Shown piece after piece: positions 21,541-36,300 of a stretch of 64,000 bases of DNA. The DNA lies in NCBI GenBank assembly GCA_033182465.1, contig CP137322.1, positions 1,674,001 through 1,738,000 on the forward strand, given 5' to 3'. A program made the position numbers and the translations under genes. Position 1 is the first letter of the stretch. The number at the start of each line of letters is the position of its first letter. Under the pieces are notes generated by a model. The model saw nothing but the letters and a program-made list of their open reading frames with translations, made no database searches and was not told the origin of the DNA. Source of the stretch: Sanghuangporus weigelae. Taxonomy: Eukaryota; Basidiomycota; Agaricomycetes; Hymenochaetales; Hymenochaetaceae.

Positions 21541-24500
21541 CACTTGCGAGGCCCCTGGTAAGACGCAACGTAGACATGGCAGGGCGATATTCGGATTCGG
21601 AGTGCGAAGATTATGAATGGAGAGGCGAGTAGAGCAGCTGACTCGTTGAACGCTATTTGGTTCGGCCTGTCTGAAACCTCTTTCCCAAGCCTTATAAACA
21701 CAGATAATTATATTTTCTCCGGATTTTCTTCTTACACCACGGCTCGGACGGCATAGGGACTTGAAAGTGGTGTTCTGTCGAGCTTCGGGCATTAATGTTT
21801 GTTTTGCCGACCCGTATCTTCCGCTCCGATACGAGACGGATTGCTACAGCTACAGGACAGGACAGTGAGGAGAATAATGTCCTCGGTTTGTGGATGATGG
21901 TGGCAAAATTCTACGCCAAGTCTGTTCCGGACTCTTCCCGCGTTAGAAACAAGATATCCATCGTTCAGATGACGAGAGAATTCACTCACAGGAGTCACAT
22001 GAACTCGCACAACACAACACGCGTACGCCCCTTTCGCGTGAGACCAAGTCCCGAAAAGTTCGGACTGCAATCTCAATTTCACATGACGCGGAGTTCCCAA
22101 GGAAATGGCGATGTAAAGTCATAAGAAGACCTTTCTCAACTTCGTCTGTCCGAGTAAAATAAGTTGATAATTTGGAGGTGTTGAAGAACCAGAATGATCC
22201 ACGCCGCGATGATCGACAACTACCTGATTCACGTGACCAAGCTCTGGTTTTTGGTAGTTTTTTCTTCCGTCAGGACCCGCTGAAATACGATTGGTCTTGT
22301 AATCTAACCTAACCAATAGGCTCTCCTTTCTGCCCCGACAAATCACGTCAGATCGTTCTCGCTGAGGTTTGTAATCTCTTTCGCGGCTCCACTATTTATC
22401 CAATTGATCCACCATTGAGAGGGGAGAGGGGAGACTAGTTAATTCCGCTAGGTTCCGTTGCAGACCGCCTGTCATCTGCAGATGTTACGGAGCATGTCGC
22501 ATCAACGGGACCTATTTCTGATCAACCAATGACTGACATTGATATTTCTGTGCAAGAAAGTTGGCCTCGGCTCGGGATCCCACTGCTCCTGACGTAGCTT
22601 CATAACATTATGAGTGCGCCACCACGTATGGAGCCCAGAGTTTCATTTTGTAGGGAACACCGCGCACATGATGTTTTGGGACTGACTGGATTTGTTTTGA
22701 TTTTTCTTCTATCTGCCGGTGCTGTAATGTCCTAATTCCGTCATGGGATCGATGCTGACTCGCAGTAAGCGCTCCGTCAGTCGACCGGCGTCAATCGTCG
22801 GCGAGAAACAGGTGTTCTGCCTCACTTCTCGAGATTTAGGTATACTTACTCCAGCGATATTGGTCCAGACCAGTGCTTGAGACTGTGAGTAATAATAGCT
22901 CGCATCGGAAAACACGCTGAACATTGACTTGGTCAACCGGCGTGCTGCATATGTTCGTCTGAAATCCCGCATCTGGTATGGCACCAGAGCCGATGGATCT
23001 ATTTTGCTTGTTCGCGGAACGTCATGCGATAGCTATTAATAGAGAAATTTTGCCTCCTGCTTTCTTGCTCCAAAGCCGCGGCTGAATGCATACCTTCGAG
23101 ATGATATGTTGGTGCTCAGAACCGCACCCTTCCCAAACGAATATTGGTCTTTGTGTGGATTCAGACTTTACTCTGATATTCCCCTGTTGATGTTGCTTAC
23201 CATAAACCATTTTTGTTTGAACTTGGCAGCTCCATTCGTTAGATGAGGAGTCAGCGGACACAGAACTTCCAACTCGTTAAATCTACGCGAGACGGAATTA
23301 TCCAACTCGTGACCCTGCCGTGTTCTGTACTACTTGTGCATATGGGGGACAAGAACATATCGTTGAAATCTATCTGAGGTGTGGACTGTTTCAAACTCTA
23401 CCTTTTCTCCTATCGCTCAATGATAGAAGGTCCGGCTTTGGTATCCTTTTCTGTAATTATTCATCTTAAAAACACGCGCGTGATAAACGCGGTTTTCGAT
23501 CTTCAGGTGAGCTCCCAATATGCACTTTCACTCCCTTGAATACCTCAAGACGCATTTGGATGGACCTGGGATGTCAGCATGGTCTAATAGGCAAGTACCG
23601 AAAGTAACAGGCCACAAAACTCTGAGTTTACCGCTGCGAGCATCTATGCACATTCCTTGTTATGGGCGGAATATCTGATCCTTTTATGGGGAGTAGGGTG
23701 ATGCTCGTTCCATTCTTTCTGAACGCTGACTTGTTTTCCAGATCGCTCGGACCAACTCTCTGATTTCTTTCGATAATCAATGTCGCTATTGAGATTGTTC
23801 TGGCTGATTACACATGCCTTCATCATGAATCCTGACGGGAATCGATGATTTAGTACATTGGAAACGGGGATTTCCCCTTTATCCTATGAGAATTACATCC
23901 TACGCTTGCTCCCTTGGTGCGTCCATCTTGGGTACATCTTGGGTCTAGCTATACTAAGACACCTAATTGCCGATAACAAATTCGCTTTAAACGTCAGGTG
24001 GATGGATTCTTCGAATCGGTCTGATACGATATGTAGTCAGCCCCAAGGAAAGGCTTCATATCAAGTCTTTTATCGCAACAATAGACCAAATCCAGATGAT
24101 TTATAAAGAACTTTTTTTAGCGTTGAAAGGCGATGCTTCGACGAAGGATCAATTCCGCGCCCAATTCATTGTTGCAAGCTGTGGGTATTACTGAGGCGCA
24201 GTGGATCCACTGAGACGTTTATTTCTAGTAAATTAGAGCCAAATTCCCGAACACAGTCAGACATAATCTCGCTTCACTATCCTTTGTAGCCTATATTCCG
24301 GGCCGATCGGGAGTGAACTATAGGCGAGAAAAACTTCCATCGCTGTTGCTCTTCTTGATACACTTCTATTTTGCAGACCAGCTTGATATTCAAAGATGCA
24401 AGAAGTATTCCTGTCGAAGGCATCACGTTCCATTTGTAGCGTGTTCTTGCCTGATGATTCCAGCTTCTTTCCGCAGTCGCGATGTTCCTCGTACAAATCG

Positions 24501-26845
24501 CAGGATGTCGATTTCGATATACAAGTCGTCTTGGAAGAACCTAGCAGAATATGTTGTGGTATTGCTGATGTTCGTTTACTTGACTTGAATGCTCATCTTC
24601 TACGGAGTTCTTCCGCAGGCGAGCAGAATACCGCGGAAAGATAGCCGGTCCAAGATGCCCTCGCTTCCATAACTACGACGTGATGCAGTGCCATCGCGCT
24701 GACTATAACCGACCATCTAATGGTATTCGGTCGCCAATCAGCGCTCCAAAGCATTGCGCACATGGTTCAAAGAAATCCTGATACTGCTTTTTCAGCTCAG
24801 TTGAGTGATTTGAGAGCATGGGCAAGTGTTTCGTTTCAAACAATTCCACATCTGATTTCTTTCAGGTTTGATTATGCTTCTGCGATACAGTCATAAAGAT
24901 GAGGAAGTTGAATGATGCATACCTCAAATGATCGGAATATGCGTTGGAGGCTTATACCATCATTAAGCAAGCTTTGTTTAGGCTTCGGGCTATGCTGCCG
25001 GGCAGACGGGAACTGTGTGTCAGACCGTTTGATGTCTCGATTTTTCGGATTAAGACAGTCCATCCGCCGCCGGACAGTCGTCTCTGGTCTCTGACATGCA
25101 CAAACCGGAAACTGCGGAAAGTGGTCCCGCTGGCTGATCACGCCTATTCTCCGCTCTGATCTTACGTTCCTGACTAACGGATTTGCCTCCGGAATGACAA
25201 GAAGCGAGCCTTGCATTGGTTGCCCCCTCCGTTTTCTAAAGAGAGATTATATGTCTGACGCGGACATAATGATCGGACACCATTCCGTGATCAGGCACCA
25301 GGGGTTCTTTGCTTTGAATGTTTAAGTTATTTAACCCATCTCAACACGTTTAGCTTATATGCTGCATGCATTGGTGCATCAGCCGTTGCAGAGGATCTCG
25401 TGGATATACGATGCGTCATCCCGCGTCGGAAGCATTACTCAAGCTCGTTCTCACATTCAAATGGTTTCGAGAACAAGAATGACATTGGCCGCAAAAGGTC
25501 ACTTCGAAGAGCCAAGTTGTTCACGTTCTATTTTTAAAGTCTCTGATCGATTTCTCGACGAAGCTGAACTTTTGTGACCGTATTGCAGGTCAATAACCGA
25601 CAGGCGGCCGCCGCTGCAATGAGAGCCACAAATGACGAAATTCTTAATTCGCCGTGGCTATCAGGCACCTTACTTCTCGTTAGTCTAGCTCGCTTATATT
25701 TCAAGATAGGAACTTGACGAAAACAGACCAGGAATCATTATACGGATCGTGGCCGCCCGCTTCGTGGGTGCAGGTGAGAGTTGAATCGACATCGAGCGTC
25801 CGAGCGTCGGTCGATAGTTCGACTTGGCTTGTTCTGGTTCCTGTGAGTCTGCGCGTTTTACGATATCCAATGACGCAAGCGACTCGGAACGGATGTCACA
25901 AGATTTTGCAGGGTATTATCCAGGACCAGTGTTGCCATCCACCATCCCAATATTTGATGTAGGGTCAACTTAAATTTGGTTTTGAACTTTCCTCACGACC
26001 TTACCTACCTCAAATAAATCTAACACTTCGCAATATTTAGCGTTTGACTTGGCTTGTTGTCTTATCAGCGTAAAGATCGTCTGAAAGTATGGTTTGGATC
26101 CGCGCTGACAATTTCTGTTCAGCGGATCTCACGAAAGACTCGGGTTCGCATTTTTTATATCCGAGGCGCAGCATCGACGCTAGAATTGCATGGAAAAAGA
26201 ATCTTTGCTAGATAGAAGTCCGTCTACGTATATGGATAGGATAAAGCTTGTTGGTCATAGGTCTCGACTTGGAAGTACCAATAGAGATATCCTCACTTCG
26301 CCGCGGTAGTATCGGCGTTGCTTATGAACGTCTTGTGAATAATGTCTGCTGATTGACGGCCATCAGAATAGCATCCTTATACATTTCCAAATATCAAATA
26401 ATAATCCCACGAGTCCCGCGCCATGGAGACAAACTATCGCTTCGATGTGCTACTCCGATGAAGCGAGTGCCTCGTCCTTCTCCGGTTATGCGATCTCGAT
26501 GTTCCAGTGCAGTCGGACGGAAGGCTCATTCCCAGGTTTAGCTACTGTTTAGCTTCATTCAATTTAGAATAGGTTCTCTCTCAAGTCCGGTCTATCCAGA
26601 AGCCTGTGCGATCGTAAACCGCTGAAGCGCATTCCTTGTCTTCCGTAAGGAGATATTGAGTGCAAGCCCCCTGAAACTCATTTGGTTATCTCACCTAGTG
26701 AGTCTGACTGTTGAGTCTAAGGTTTTTGCGAAGTTGATGATACTCGGACAAGACGTTCCTAAACGCATCGAGAGGCACATGAAATGAAAACAAGCAAATG
26801 GGCGGTCCATACATCTGAGATACTTATATGAGCAAATAAATGAAA
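21541..26845. other. Gene-free block 1 (about 5.3 kb)
   Basis: Beyond the FDH promoter I see no gene, RNA or clear repeat. ORFs are all short (115 codons or less), lie on both strands and carry no recognisable motif; no exon chain with conserved sequence could be built. The block may be old decayed repeat DNA, but nothing in it identifies a family. Confidence 0.55.
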
Positions 26846-28405
26846 CTAGGAATAGATCGCGAGTTGTTGCAAGCCGTTTGATACATCATCGGTGTAATCC
26901 TTTGAGTGAAACGAAGTGCTCGGATGAGTCAAGTCCGTATTCAGTGTCCTGGAAGGTTCTGAAATAGCCGTTGCGAACATTGAGAATGGGTCTACTTGGG
27001 CACCAATCCGATAGAGCGACTCGGAAAGAGGTATTATACGTCCGTAGTCCTCCTCGTCCTCCTCCATAGGGAGCATCACATCGGTTCTAGTGCCATCAGA
27101 GTATTTTGATTCCCGTTGCTGCTCGTCCGCCTTCCATGAGTCGACGTTACACTGTAGAGGATCGTACAGAATATTTGATGTCGTTAGGATGATTCGTGCG
27201 GCCTCTTTGCTCGCATTGGTCGATGGCGCAGGATTCCCAGCAGAAGCTACAATGTCCGCTGCGAGGCTGACTTGATTGTAGAGTACTTCCCATCGTGAAA
27301 ACCAGTCTACCTCCCATGCTATAGTTTGACCATCTATATTTCTGACAGAGTCAAGGGATGTCGGAGACAGCAAGCTATGCTCCGGAAGAATTTGATAACG
27401 AGTTTCTCTTTTCGAGTGATCTCCGGGAGAAAGAGGCAGGACAGAACTAGTCTCAACGAGCGTTGCGTCGCTGGACTCTGTGTCTGAAACCGAGACGGCG
27501 TCTACCGAAGAGTTACCCATGTCAAAGTCCTTCGTGAATGCATTGACATTTTGTGTGCTCATGTCAGAACGAGCAGAATGACCAAAGCGATAATTGACGT
27601 CGAAGATCCAGAACAATTTCGAGAGTGTCCAAAGTGGAAAATCTGAGAACCACGTATCCACAGAAAGGAGGAAGGGATCTCGTATCGAAGAAAGATCGCC
27701 CAGGCGAGGATATATTGAGTGATTCAAGAAAACTGGGACAGCAAGTTTCGTTTCAGAACTTTTCCGAGGTGCAGAGTTCGACCTTCTATTCCATGGGCTG
27801 GTTTTCAAGTGAGGAGGTAACACATGAGAGCTGCCGTTTTCATCCTCGACTGTGCCACCGTATGCTTCTTCTAAAGTGATTCCGGCCTGATAAAGCAGAA
27901 ATTCGTAATCGTCCCACTCGCACTTCCGCTTTCTCCAGAAGTCACGCTGGAGGTATAAGCCGGATTGAGAGTGCCCCCGATGTGGATAATTGTGTCGTGC
28001 TAGAAGAAGTCTCCCCACGGGGCAGACGCCTGAAAGCGGAGAAGGAAACTTAGGAGATAATGGGTGTAAGACACGTTGGCTATAGCTCGCAGAAGGAAGG
28101 ATCGATGTATCGTTGCTAGGCCGAACACTGCTCGTGGAGACTTCTTGGTCTTTGGAGTCGTCTAGAAGGTCTGTTGGTGACGTACTATCTAGTAATGCAG
28201 TACCAGACTTGGTCGAGCGCATAATCCTGCTAAGAACTGGCCAGCGGTCGGAAAGACGAATACATTTCGAGGGACGTCGCAGAGAAACATTCTTCTTCGT
28301 GTTCACGATCGATGCATTTTCTTTGTCCCAGTCCGCAGAGTCCATAATAGAGCGATTCTGGTTCATAGGCATAACAGTGGCAGTCACGGTGGAGTCCCCC
28401 GACAA
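26846..28405 (-). CDS. Uncharacterised 519-residue protein
   Basis: Single uninterrupted frame of 519 codons, by far the longest unrecognised ORF here, so almost certainly real. I do not recognise a family. The N-terminal ~130 residues are Ser/Thr-rich and polar. A central ordered-looking block reads GRLLLARHNYPHRGHSQSGLYLQRDFWRKRKCEWDDYEFLLYQAGITLEE (first and last parts of one stretch, residues about 133-180), rich in aromatic and charged residues. A second block around residues 235-275 is hydrophobic and Trp-rich (FLLSVDTWFSDFPLWTLSKLF). A third has WEVDWFSRWEVLYNQVSLAADIV. The C-terminus is acidic (PMEEDEEDYGRIIPLSESLY). No signal peptide or certain membrane helix. It is divergent from ESA1, with 241 bp between start codons, suggesting a shared promoter. 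Confidence 0.8.
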   Translation of the reverse strand: MSGDSTVTATVMPMNQNRSIMDSADWDKENASIVNTKKNVSLRRPSKCIRLSDRWPVLSRIMRSTKSGTALLDSTSPTDLLDDSKDQEVSTSSVRPSNDTSILPSASYSQRVLHPLSPKFPSPLSGVCPVGRLLLARHNYPHRGHSQSGLYLQRDFWRKRKCEWDDYEFLLYQAGITLEEAYGGTVEDENGSSHVLPPHLKTSPWNRRSNSAPRKSSETKLAVPVFLNHSIYPRLGDLSSIRDPFLLSVDTWFSDFPLWTLSKLFWIFDVNYRFGHSARSDMSTQNVNAFTKDFDMGNSSVDAVSVSDTESSDATLVETSSVLPLSPGDHSKRETRYQILPEHSLLSPTSLDSVRNIDGQTIAWEVDWFSRWEVLYNQVSLAADIVASAGNPAPSTNASKEAARIILTTSNILYDPLQCNVDSWKADEQQRESKYSDGTRTDVMLPMEEDEEDYGRIIPLSESLYRIGAQVDPFSMFATAISEPSRTLNTDLTHPSTSFHSKDYTDDVSNGLQQLAIYS

Positions 28406-28646
28406 TTATCTGCTCTCTTGGAGGAGACCCAGACGCAAACAAGTAAGGACAGTAACAAGAAGTGAAAAAGGCACACAGCAGTCAGCAGTCGGTCGACAAC
28501 ACAGAGTGGGACCGCGGATGGGTGCAACAAATAAATCTTCTGAGGCTGGAAGTAGAAATGTCACGTGGCCGAATGAGATAAACAAACAATTGACCAAATA
28601 ACGCGTCCAAATTTGGAATCGCGTCACTCTTCTTTCGACCACCATC

Positions 28647-30438
<1,792 letters not shown>

Positions 30439-30739
30439 TCGTTGATTATGTCGGAGTTTATGGGATTGTCCTGAAGTCTCCGATGGAGATATGCCAGTTG
30501 CGCGAAGTTGCGGTCGGAAGCTTCAGCGGTCGTTCAACTTCTTCGGCGTATCAAACTTGTGGCACTAGTTAGGACGATTTCAACTGTATTTGTATATTAC
30601 ACTACCAGAAATACGAATAAGCCGACAATTCGCCTGTCAAGATCCGAATGGGATAACAAAGACGGGAAGAAGTTGTGCATACGATCAAAATACAAATAGA
30701 TTGTGCGGAAAAAGCAGGTAGACAGGCTTGCAATACAAA

Positions 30740-31793
30740 TTATGATTTAACTTCATGTTGATGTGCCCCTCTTCGTCTCATGTATACGTTCGTGTCTATA
30801 GTGGAATCAGACCCTTCAGGTCCATCTCTATTTAGATCTAAAGGCTCCAAGACAGTGAAAGGCTCCGAGTCGGCGGTTGAGCTCGCGTCGCTACTAGCGC
30901 TTGGAGGGGCGTCGTATACATGCAACTTGTCCACAGTCAGGGACTGCACCCTGTGCCGTCGCTCGAGCCCTGGCGACGCCTGTCGCGATGGCGCCGGAGA
31001 GGAGAGGAGTGCACCGGACAGTTCAAGCTGGCGCTCGTCGGAAGGGCTAAAGAAGCAGGCTTCTGCCTCCGGCCCGCCGGCACTCTGCATAGCCCTTTCA
31101 AAGTGCGACGCATAGTGAGCATGGGGTATCGGGATTGTCAACTTCTCGGCATCAAAGCGCGGTCTGAGGCTTGGTGCGGTGGAGTTCGTGCTTCCCGACG
31201 ATAGAGATGAAGATGGTGAAGGAGAGGACGTATCAGCCTCCGGTGAAATAGCAGCAACATTTTGTCTTGCTTCATGCGCACCAGTGGCATCCACAGCATC
31301 AACGCGCACTGCCGACGATCCAGATAGCGCCATGCCTGTTTCAGAGGGATCACCATCGTTGCAAACGCCGCGCGGGCCTTTTGAGTCGTAGGTCGAGGCT
31401 TTCGTGGTCTCGACAACGCCGAGAGTGCGGGCGATGACGTACGCGCCCACGTCCTGAACATGTCCAAATATAAGCGCGTAAACTCCGACTGTCAGCTACC
31501 CCTGTCGCTTTGGATTGTAAATATGCATAGACAAGGCTTACCAGAAGAGTAAGAAGCGCGAAGGGAGCGATTACAAAGATTGCCATCAGTCTGAAAGTCG
31601 CGGCTGCGTTTTTTATCCAAGGATGCGCGTCCCAGTTCCAGAGGTATTCGACGTAAAGGCGCCAGAGCCAGGCAGGAAGAGCGAGAAGCAGGTACGCGCC
31701 GCCTAGAACGGACCCGAAGAAACCGACGTGTTCATGTTGAGACAACCAGAAATCTTCCTCCGACTCAGACATGCGCAAGTTTTTGTGGCTCAA
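30740..31793 (-). CDS. Small two-helix membrane protein, unknown function
   Basis: Two exons joined by an intron with GTAGCT...TTCAG: KATG is followed by DVGAYVIARTLGVVETTKAS. The first Met is at 31793 (MSHKNLRMSESEEDF), a second in frame at 31772. Two hydrophobic segments occur in exon 1: GFFGSVLGGAYLLLALPAWLW and FRLMAIFVIAPFALLTLLVS. The C-terminal two thirds is soluble, Ser/Pro/Ala-rich and acidic, with a Ser-rich run (SSPSPSSSLSSGSTNS). It ends MRRRGAHQHEVKS at 30740. No family recognised. It looks like a membrane-tethered disordered tail. Confidence 0.75.
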
Positions 31794-33373
31794 GATTAGT
31801 CGACCGGTTGAATTGTCGATATGTCAACAACAGTGGTCGGTGTTTGAGGTGGACCTTTGCAGTACTGACTGAAATGACTGATGTCAATCACGTGCAGTCC
31901 TCATTCCTTAGTGCCTTTTTCGGGAATGTCGATCTTCTTATCTGGCAGTGACGATCTCTATTAGATCAACCCCGTGCCCAAATAAGGAGGACAACGACAA
32001 TTTTGGTTGCTTCCGCTCATCCTTCATTCAGAATCATTGTTGCATATCAACCTTCTGCAGCTGTCAGTGAGCAAGGGCTGGCGTTGATCGTGATCGTCAC
32101 CTGCCAGGCGTCACGCAGCATGCTTAATATTCTAAAGCTTCTTGACTTTCCTGGATCCATATCACGATCGGCGTAAGCCAGTTCTTCTCGACTTCTGCGC
32201 AGCTCCGACTCCGAGGATCTGGTGACATTTACTTACTTACAAGAAGTATTTCATTCTCCGTCGCCGCCTGTGACTGCGCTGATGAGATGTCTGTTGCTCT
32301 ACCGGCGGACTGCGCTGATGAGATGTCTGTTGCTCTACCGGCGGTCATTTTGTCTGCATTACTTGGACTTGGAAACATGGAAGGGAATGCGACTTTCGTT
32401 TTCGTAAAATTTTCTATGTCTTTCCTCTCGCATGCGCAGCCGGTGACCATGCAGGAAGAATACAGGGGCGAATAATCTTTCGCGTAGCAATTAAGATGCA
32501 CAAACGGACGCTTCTTGTTCTGTAAATTTTCCATACTGTGTCTCTTCTGCTTCTTTGTTCTTCCTTGAAGGAAGGAGGGATACGAGAATTCCAAGCCAAC
32601 TCTCGCTTTCGAGCTGCCTCCATTCCGCCGATGGACTCCTGTATCAGGCCTATGGACCTCCTTTTTGACGTTAGATTCCTGATCAAACATTCGCCAATTG
32701 CCAGGCAGCGAAACGACATCTTCTTTTAGCCTCCCCCTAAACGGCACACGAATTTCGAATCACCTTCTGCGGGTGCAATGGAGCGAAAGCGGATGAACCG
32801 CCGATGTGTCCACTTCTCCACTCTATCCGATCATTACGTCCGGAATGCAGAATGTTGAGCAGAACCTAGATTCTCCACTTCCACAAATGCTTAGTACTTA
32901 CTCCCCCGGAGGTTGTCAGATTTCCTTGCGAATGGTCAGATGGTTGCGCTTTCCTGTGTAAATCTATCTTTGTTTCGTTCAATACAAAGACCGATGTCTA
33001 CAAATCTCCATTTTCATCATAACAACTGAATAAAAGGAACAAACACGGAGGATATTGTATTGCCAAATGAAATTTTTATTTGTATCCAAGTCTATGTTGG
33101 GGGTGAACAATTGAGCCAAAAGTATACATAGGTATGGTTAGCAGGTATCTTTTTTAGAAGTTCAACTAGCAAGGGATACAACAGTACAGAAGTACAGAAG
33201 AAGCTAATCCAATAGAATGCGAGTTAGGTGTTTGAGAATGCACAACAGATCCGACGATAGCAAAAGAGAATAGTCATAAGAGGATCGGAATCAGAATAAC
33301 CACAACGACAACCGAATATTAACAGGTCAGAAGAGTCCGTCGCCAGCGAAAGGCCATGTGGAAATAGTAATGT
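31794..33373. other. Intergenic stretch with a 36-bp tandem duplication
   Basis: About 1.6 kb between the membrane protein start and the 3' end of the CSL gene. It holds a perfect 36-bp direct repeat (32273-32344). A 172-codon minus-strand ORF (32229-32747) spans the repeat; it has no recognisable motif and I do not call it a gene. Confidence 0.5.
32273..32344. repeat. Perfect 36-bp tandem repeat, two units
   Basis: Units 32273-32308 and 32309-32344 are identical (each begins ACTGCGCTGATGAG). The length is a multiple of three. If the minus-strand ORF here were translated, it would duplicate the 12 residues AGRATDISSAQS. Confidence 0.9.
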
Positions 33374-36300
33374 CTACGGATACATTGTATTAGATGGCAA
33401 AACAACACCATCGGAGCGCACGAGCACGATAGGACGGCGCTTCGTCGACTGGTTTTCAGGAGGCAAACAGCCAATGACCTCTGTACATCGTACCTCAACG
33501 TACGGTGACGGGTCTGAACCAAAGAACACCGTAACCGGGTCAGCCTTGTTGAAGTTCTCGCCGTACAGGGTGAGCATCTTTGATGCATGCGGATTCGGCT
33601 TTGCAAGAGCCGCCCGTGCCTGCGGACAGTTGGACTTTGGAGCTTCCGCGGCACGGTCGGGAGGGAGATACTTCACAACCGCCGGGAATGGAGTTACCGG
33701 TTTCGATGGAATCGGGTATGAACCCGTTACACTCGGCGTCTGCTGATCGAAAAGGACTGGCGGGACGTAGAAGTTGTACCGGATTTGATCAGTACCGACG
33801 ATCGTCCACACGCTCGTCTCACCGATATCGACCGACCATAATGCACCAGAAGAAGCGGACTGTTCACCGCCATGACCATGCCGGCTACTGGTCGCAGAGC
33901 CGGCCGAATTTTGACGTCTTCGACCCTTCGCAGAATGAGTCTTGGTAATGCCACCGCCAGTGCTAGACGTCGAGCGCTTCCCGCGTTTAACGCGCCCGCC
34001 ATCGTTTGAAGGGAAGTCGTACGATGTCGGGGACGCAGGTGCGCTTGTGGTTGAGGAAGGACCACCACCAGAGAAGTAATCCGCAGCAGAAGTCGAGCCG
34101 ACAGATGCAGGCGTTTCGAGGACAGGGCTATTGGGTTGGGTTGGTGAGTTTGAGCCACGTGATGACGATGCTTGCGGTGTGTTCCAAATGCGCCCTTCTA
34201 CTGGCCGATACGTATTGACTTTCTCGCCCATGCATGAGAGGAATGCCCCGGTTAGGCCTGGTGTACCCGGTTCAGGAACGCCTTTGTTCGCGTCATAGAC
34301 CTCAAACGCAATCTTATGCAGCTGCGACACAGGATCACCACACACTTCGCCTGGCGCACAGTAATGGTCCGCGACACCCTTGGCACCTTCCGCAAGGCCT
34401 CCACCGACCACGGTCGTACTATGATCAACCTTACGAATAATGAGTACCGGCGAGACTACTCCGGATGTGAGGCATTGAAGGACGACGGTTTGATTATAAA
34501 AAATAGGGATCTGCGATCCGTTGTTCGTAAACGGAATCGCGTTGGGCGGCGGAGAAGGATAGTCGGGTTGCGGTGGTGGCGGCGGCGGTGCATCGATGCC
34601 GCCGGCCGGTTTGTTCACGTCAACGATGTACATAACAAAAGGATCTAGCGAACAGCATTAGAAGCAGGAGACGAATATGTAAATGCATCAGTTCTCACCC
34701 CAGCTAGCGGTGCGAGCGATAAACGAAGGCGTGGCTGTTCGCGTCCGCTGGTCAACGCCCATTAGTGGAGCGCCATCTGAGCCCTTAAAGGAGGCACCAG
34801 AACCAGACACGCAAAGGTATTTCGTAGAGACCGTCTGAGACCGCAGACGATGGAACAGCGATATGGTCGAACCATGATTGATGCACACTAAGATACGATC
34901 GATGAGCTAACGAAGAAAGAGAAAAAAAGACAGTGGGAAGTAAGTACATTCGAGATTTTTTGCGCTTTGCCGCTTCTTGCTTGGTTTACTGATGACCTTG
35001 ATGGGACGGGAAGGAAATACGCCGATAACGCGCTCTGGCTCGTCATCTGATGCGGGCGCCATGATTTTCACGAGCGCCTCAACCTTTTTCTTCTTCTCAT
35101 CGACATCAGAGATGTACAATTGTTTTCCGACACAGCGACCAATGAAAGTGGTTCCAGCGGGAGGGTCGTTCACATCAAAGGCCTTGCCCGAGGTTGACGT
35201 CCACTCAACGCTGCCCTCTTGGGGCATCGGCTCGCCTGATATGGAGATGACGACGCGCGGAGGTGCCTGCTTCGGCTCTTCGCCGCGCCTCGTCATTTCA
35301 GACCACCATGAATTGCCGATCATGATCGCCGTCGGCGGCGGACACAAGAAGCGCTTCTCTGTCCCATATGACTTTTGAGCGACCTTCGATGACATGACGA
35401 TCACCGTCCGCTCGCCGAAGGCAATCCGATTCGGAGTGCGGACGTACTGATCGAGGTAGGGTCTATGTACCGACAGTGGTCAGCAAAATGTATAAAAATA
35501 GAGAACAAAGGGAAATAATAAAGTTTTGTTCATTCTGAAAAGGGCTAAGCATCTGTGAGAAGACATACCTGATGAATGATTGCAGGTCAGTAGCGGCACC
35601 CATGCCGACGTGTGCCTGAAGCTTCATACGAGAGAGCATCTCGTCAGCACCAATATTCTGGCCTGGCAAGCGAAGCAATTCCGAGGGAGGCGCCATGGGG
35701 GGATATGGTCCCATATCGTCAAATCCTGCAATCCCACCGTGCGTTGCATGCGGATTCACACCCCGCATCATGTCTATAGAGGACCGATGGTGCAGATGCG
35801 GGTGACTGCCAGGAAAGTGCGAGATACGCTCCTGGAAGTGCTGCATGGGCGACGGAGAAGAGAACCCGAGTCCGAGCGCTCCGTTCGAGCTGAAATCGTC
35901 GTGGAAGTCCGATTGGAAGCTTCCAGTGCTCACGTTGGATGCACGCCGGTCATTCATGAGATCGCCATAGCCTCCCGGGAAGGGGTCCTTGCCCATTCCA
36001 TTCCCGAGGCCAGGGAAGCCAGGAGAGCTCTGGAGGCCTACGACAGAGTCATTGGGAGTTAGCGGAGAGACCTTGCCACTAGAATAAGAAGATGGAAGCC
36101 CGTTCACAATGTCGAACGAGTTATGGTTGTTAGGCGGAAAAGAGGATAAGGAGTCGGCAAAGGGAGAGGGGGCGTGCGGGTAGAGCGATTCAGAGCCAAG
36201 GCCTGCATATCCCTGGCCCAGGGAAGACGAAGAAGATGCGTTCGTCCTGTAGCGAGCACCGAAAGGTGCCCCTCCATTAGAAGATGAGAAATACTCGTAG

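Noticed and set aside
21541-26845. Old transposable element in gene-free block 1
   Set aside because: Suspected from gene absence, but I could see no terminal repeats, target-site duplication or transposase/polymerase motif, so no element is called.
32229-32747. 172-codon minus-strand ORF spanning the 36-bp repeat
   Set aside because: No recognisable motif, low-complexity residue mix, no splice partner and overlapping frames on the other strand. Kept only as context for the repeat.
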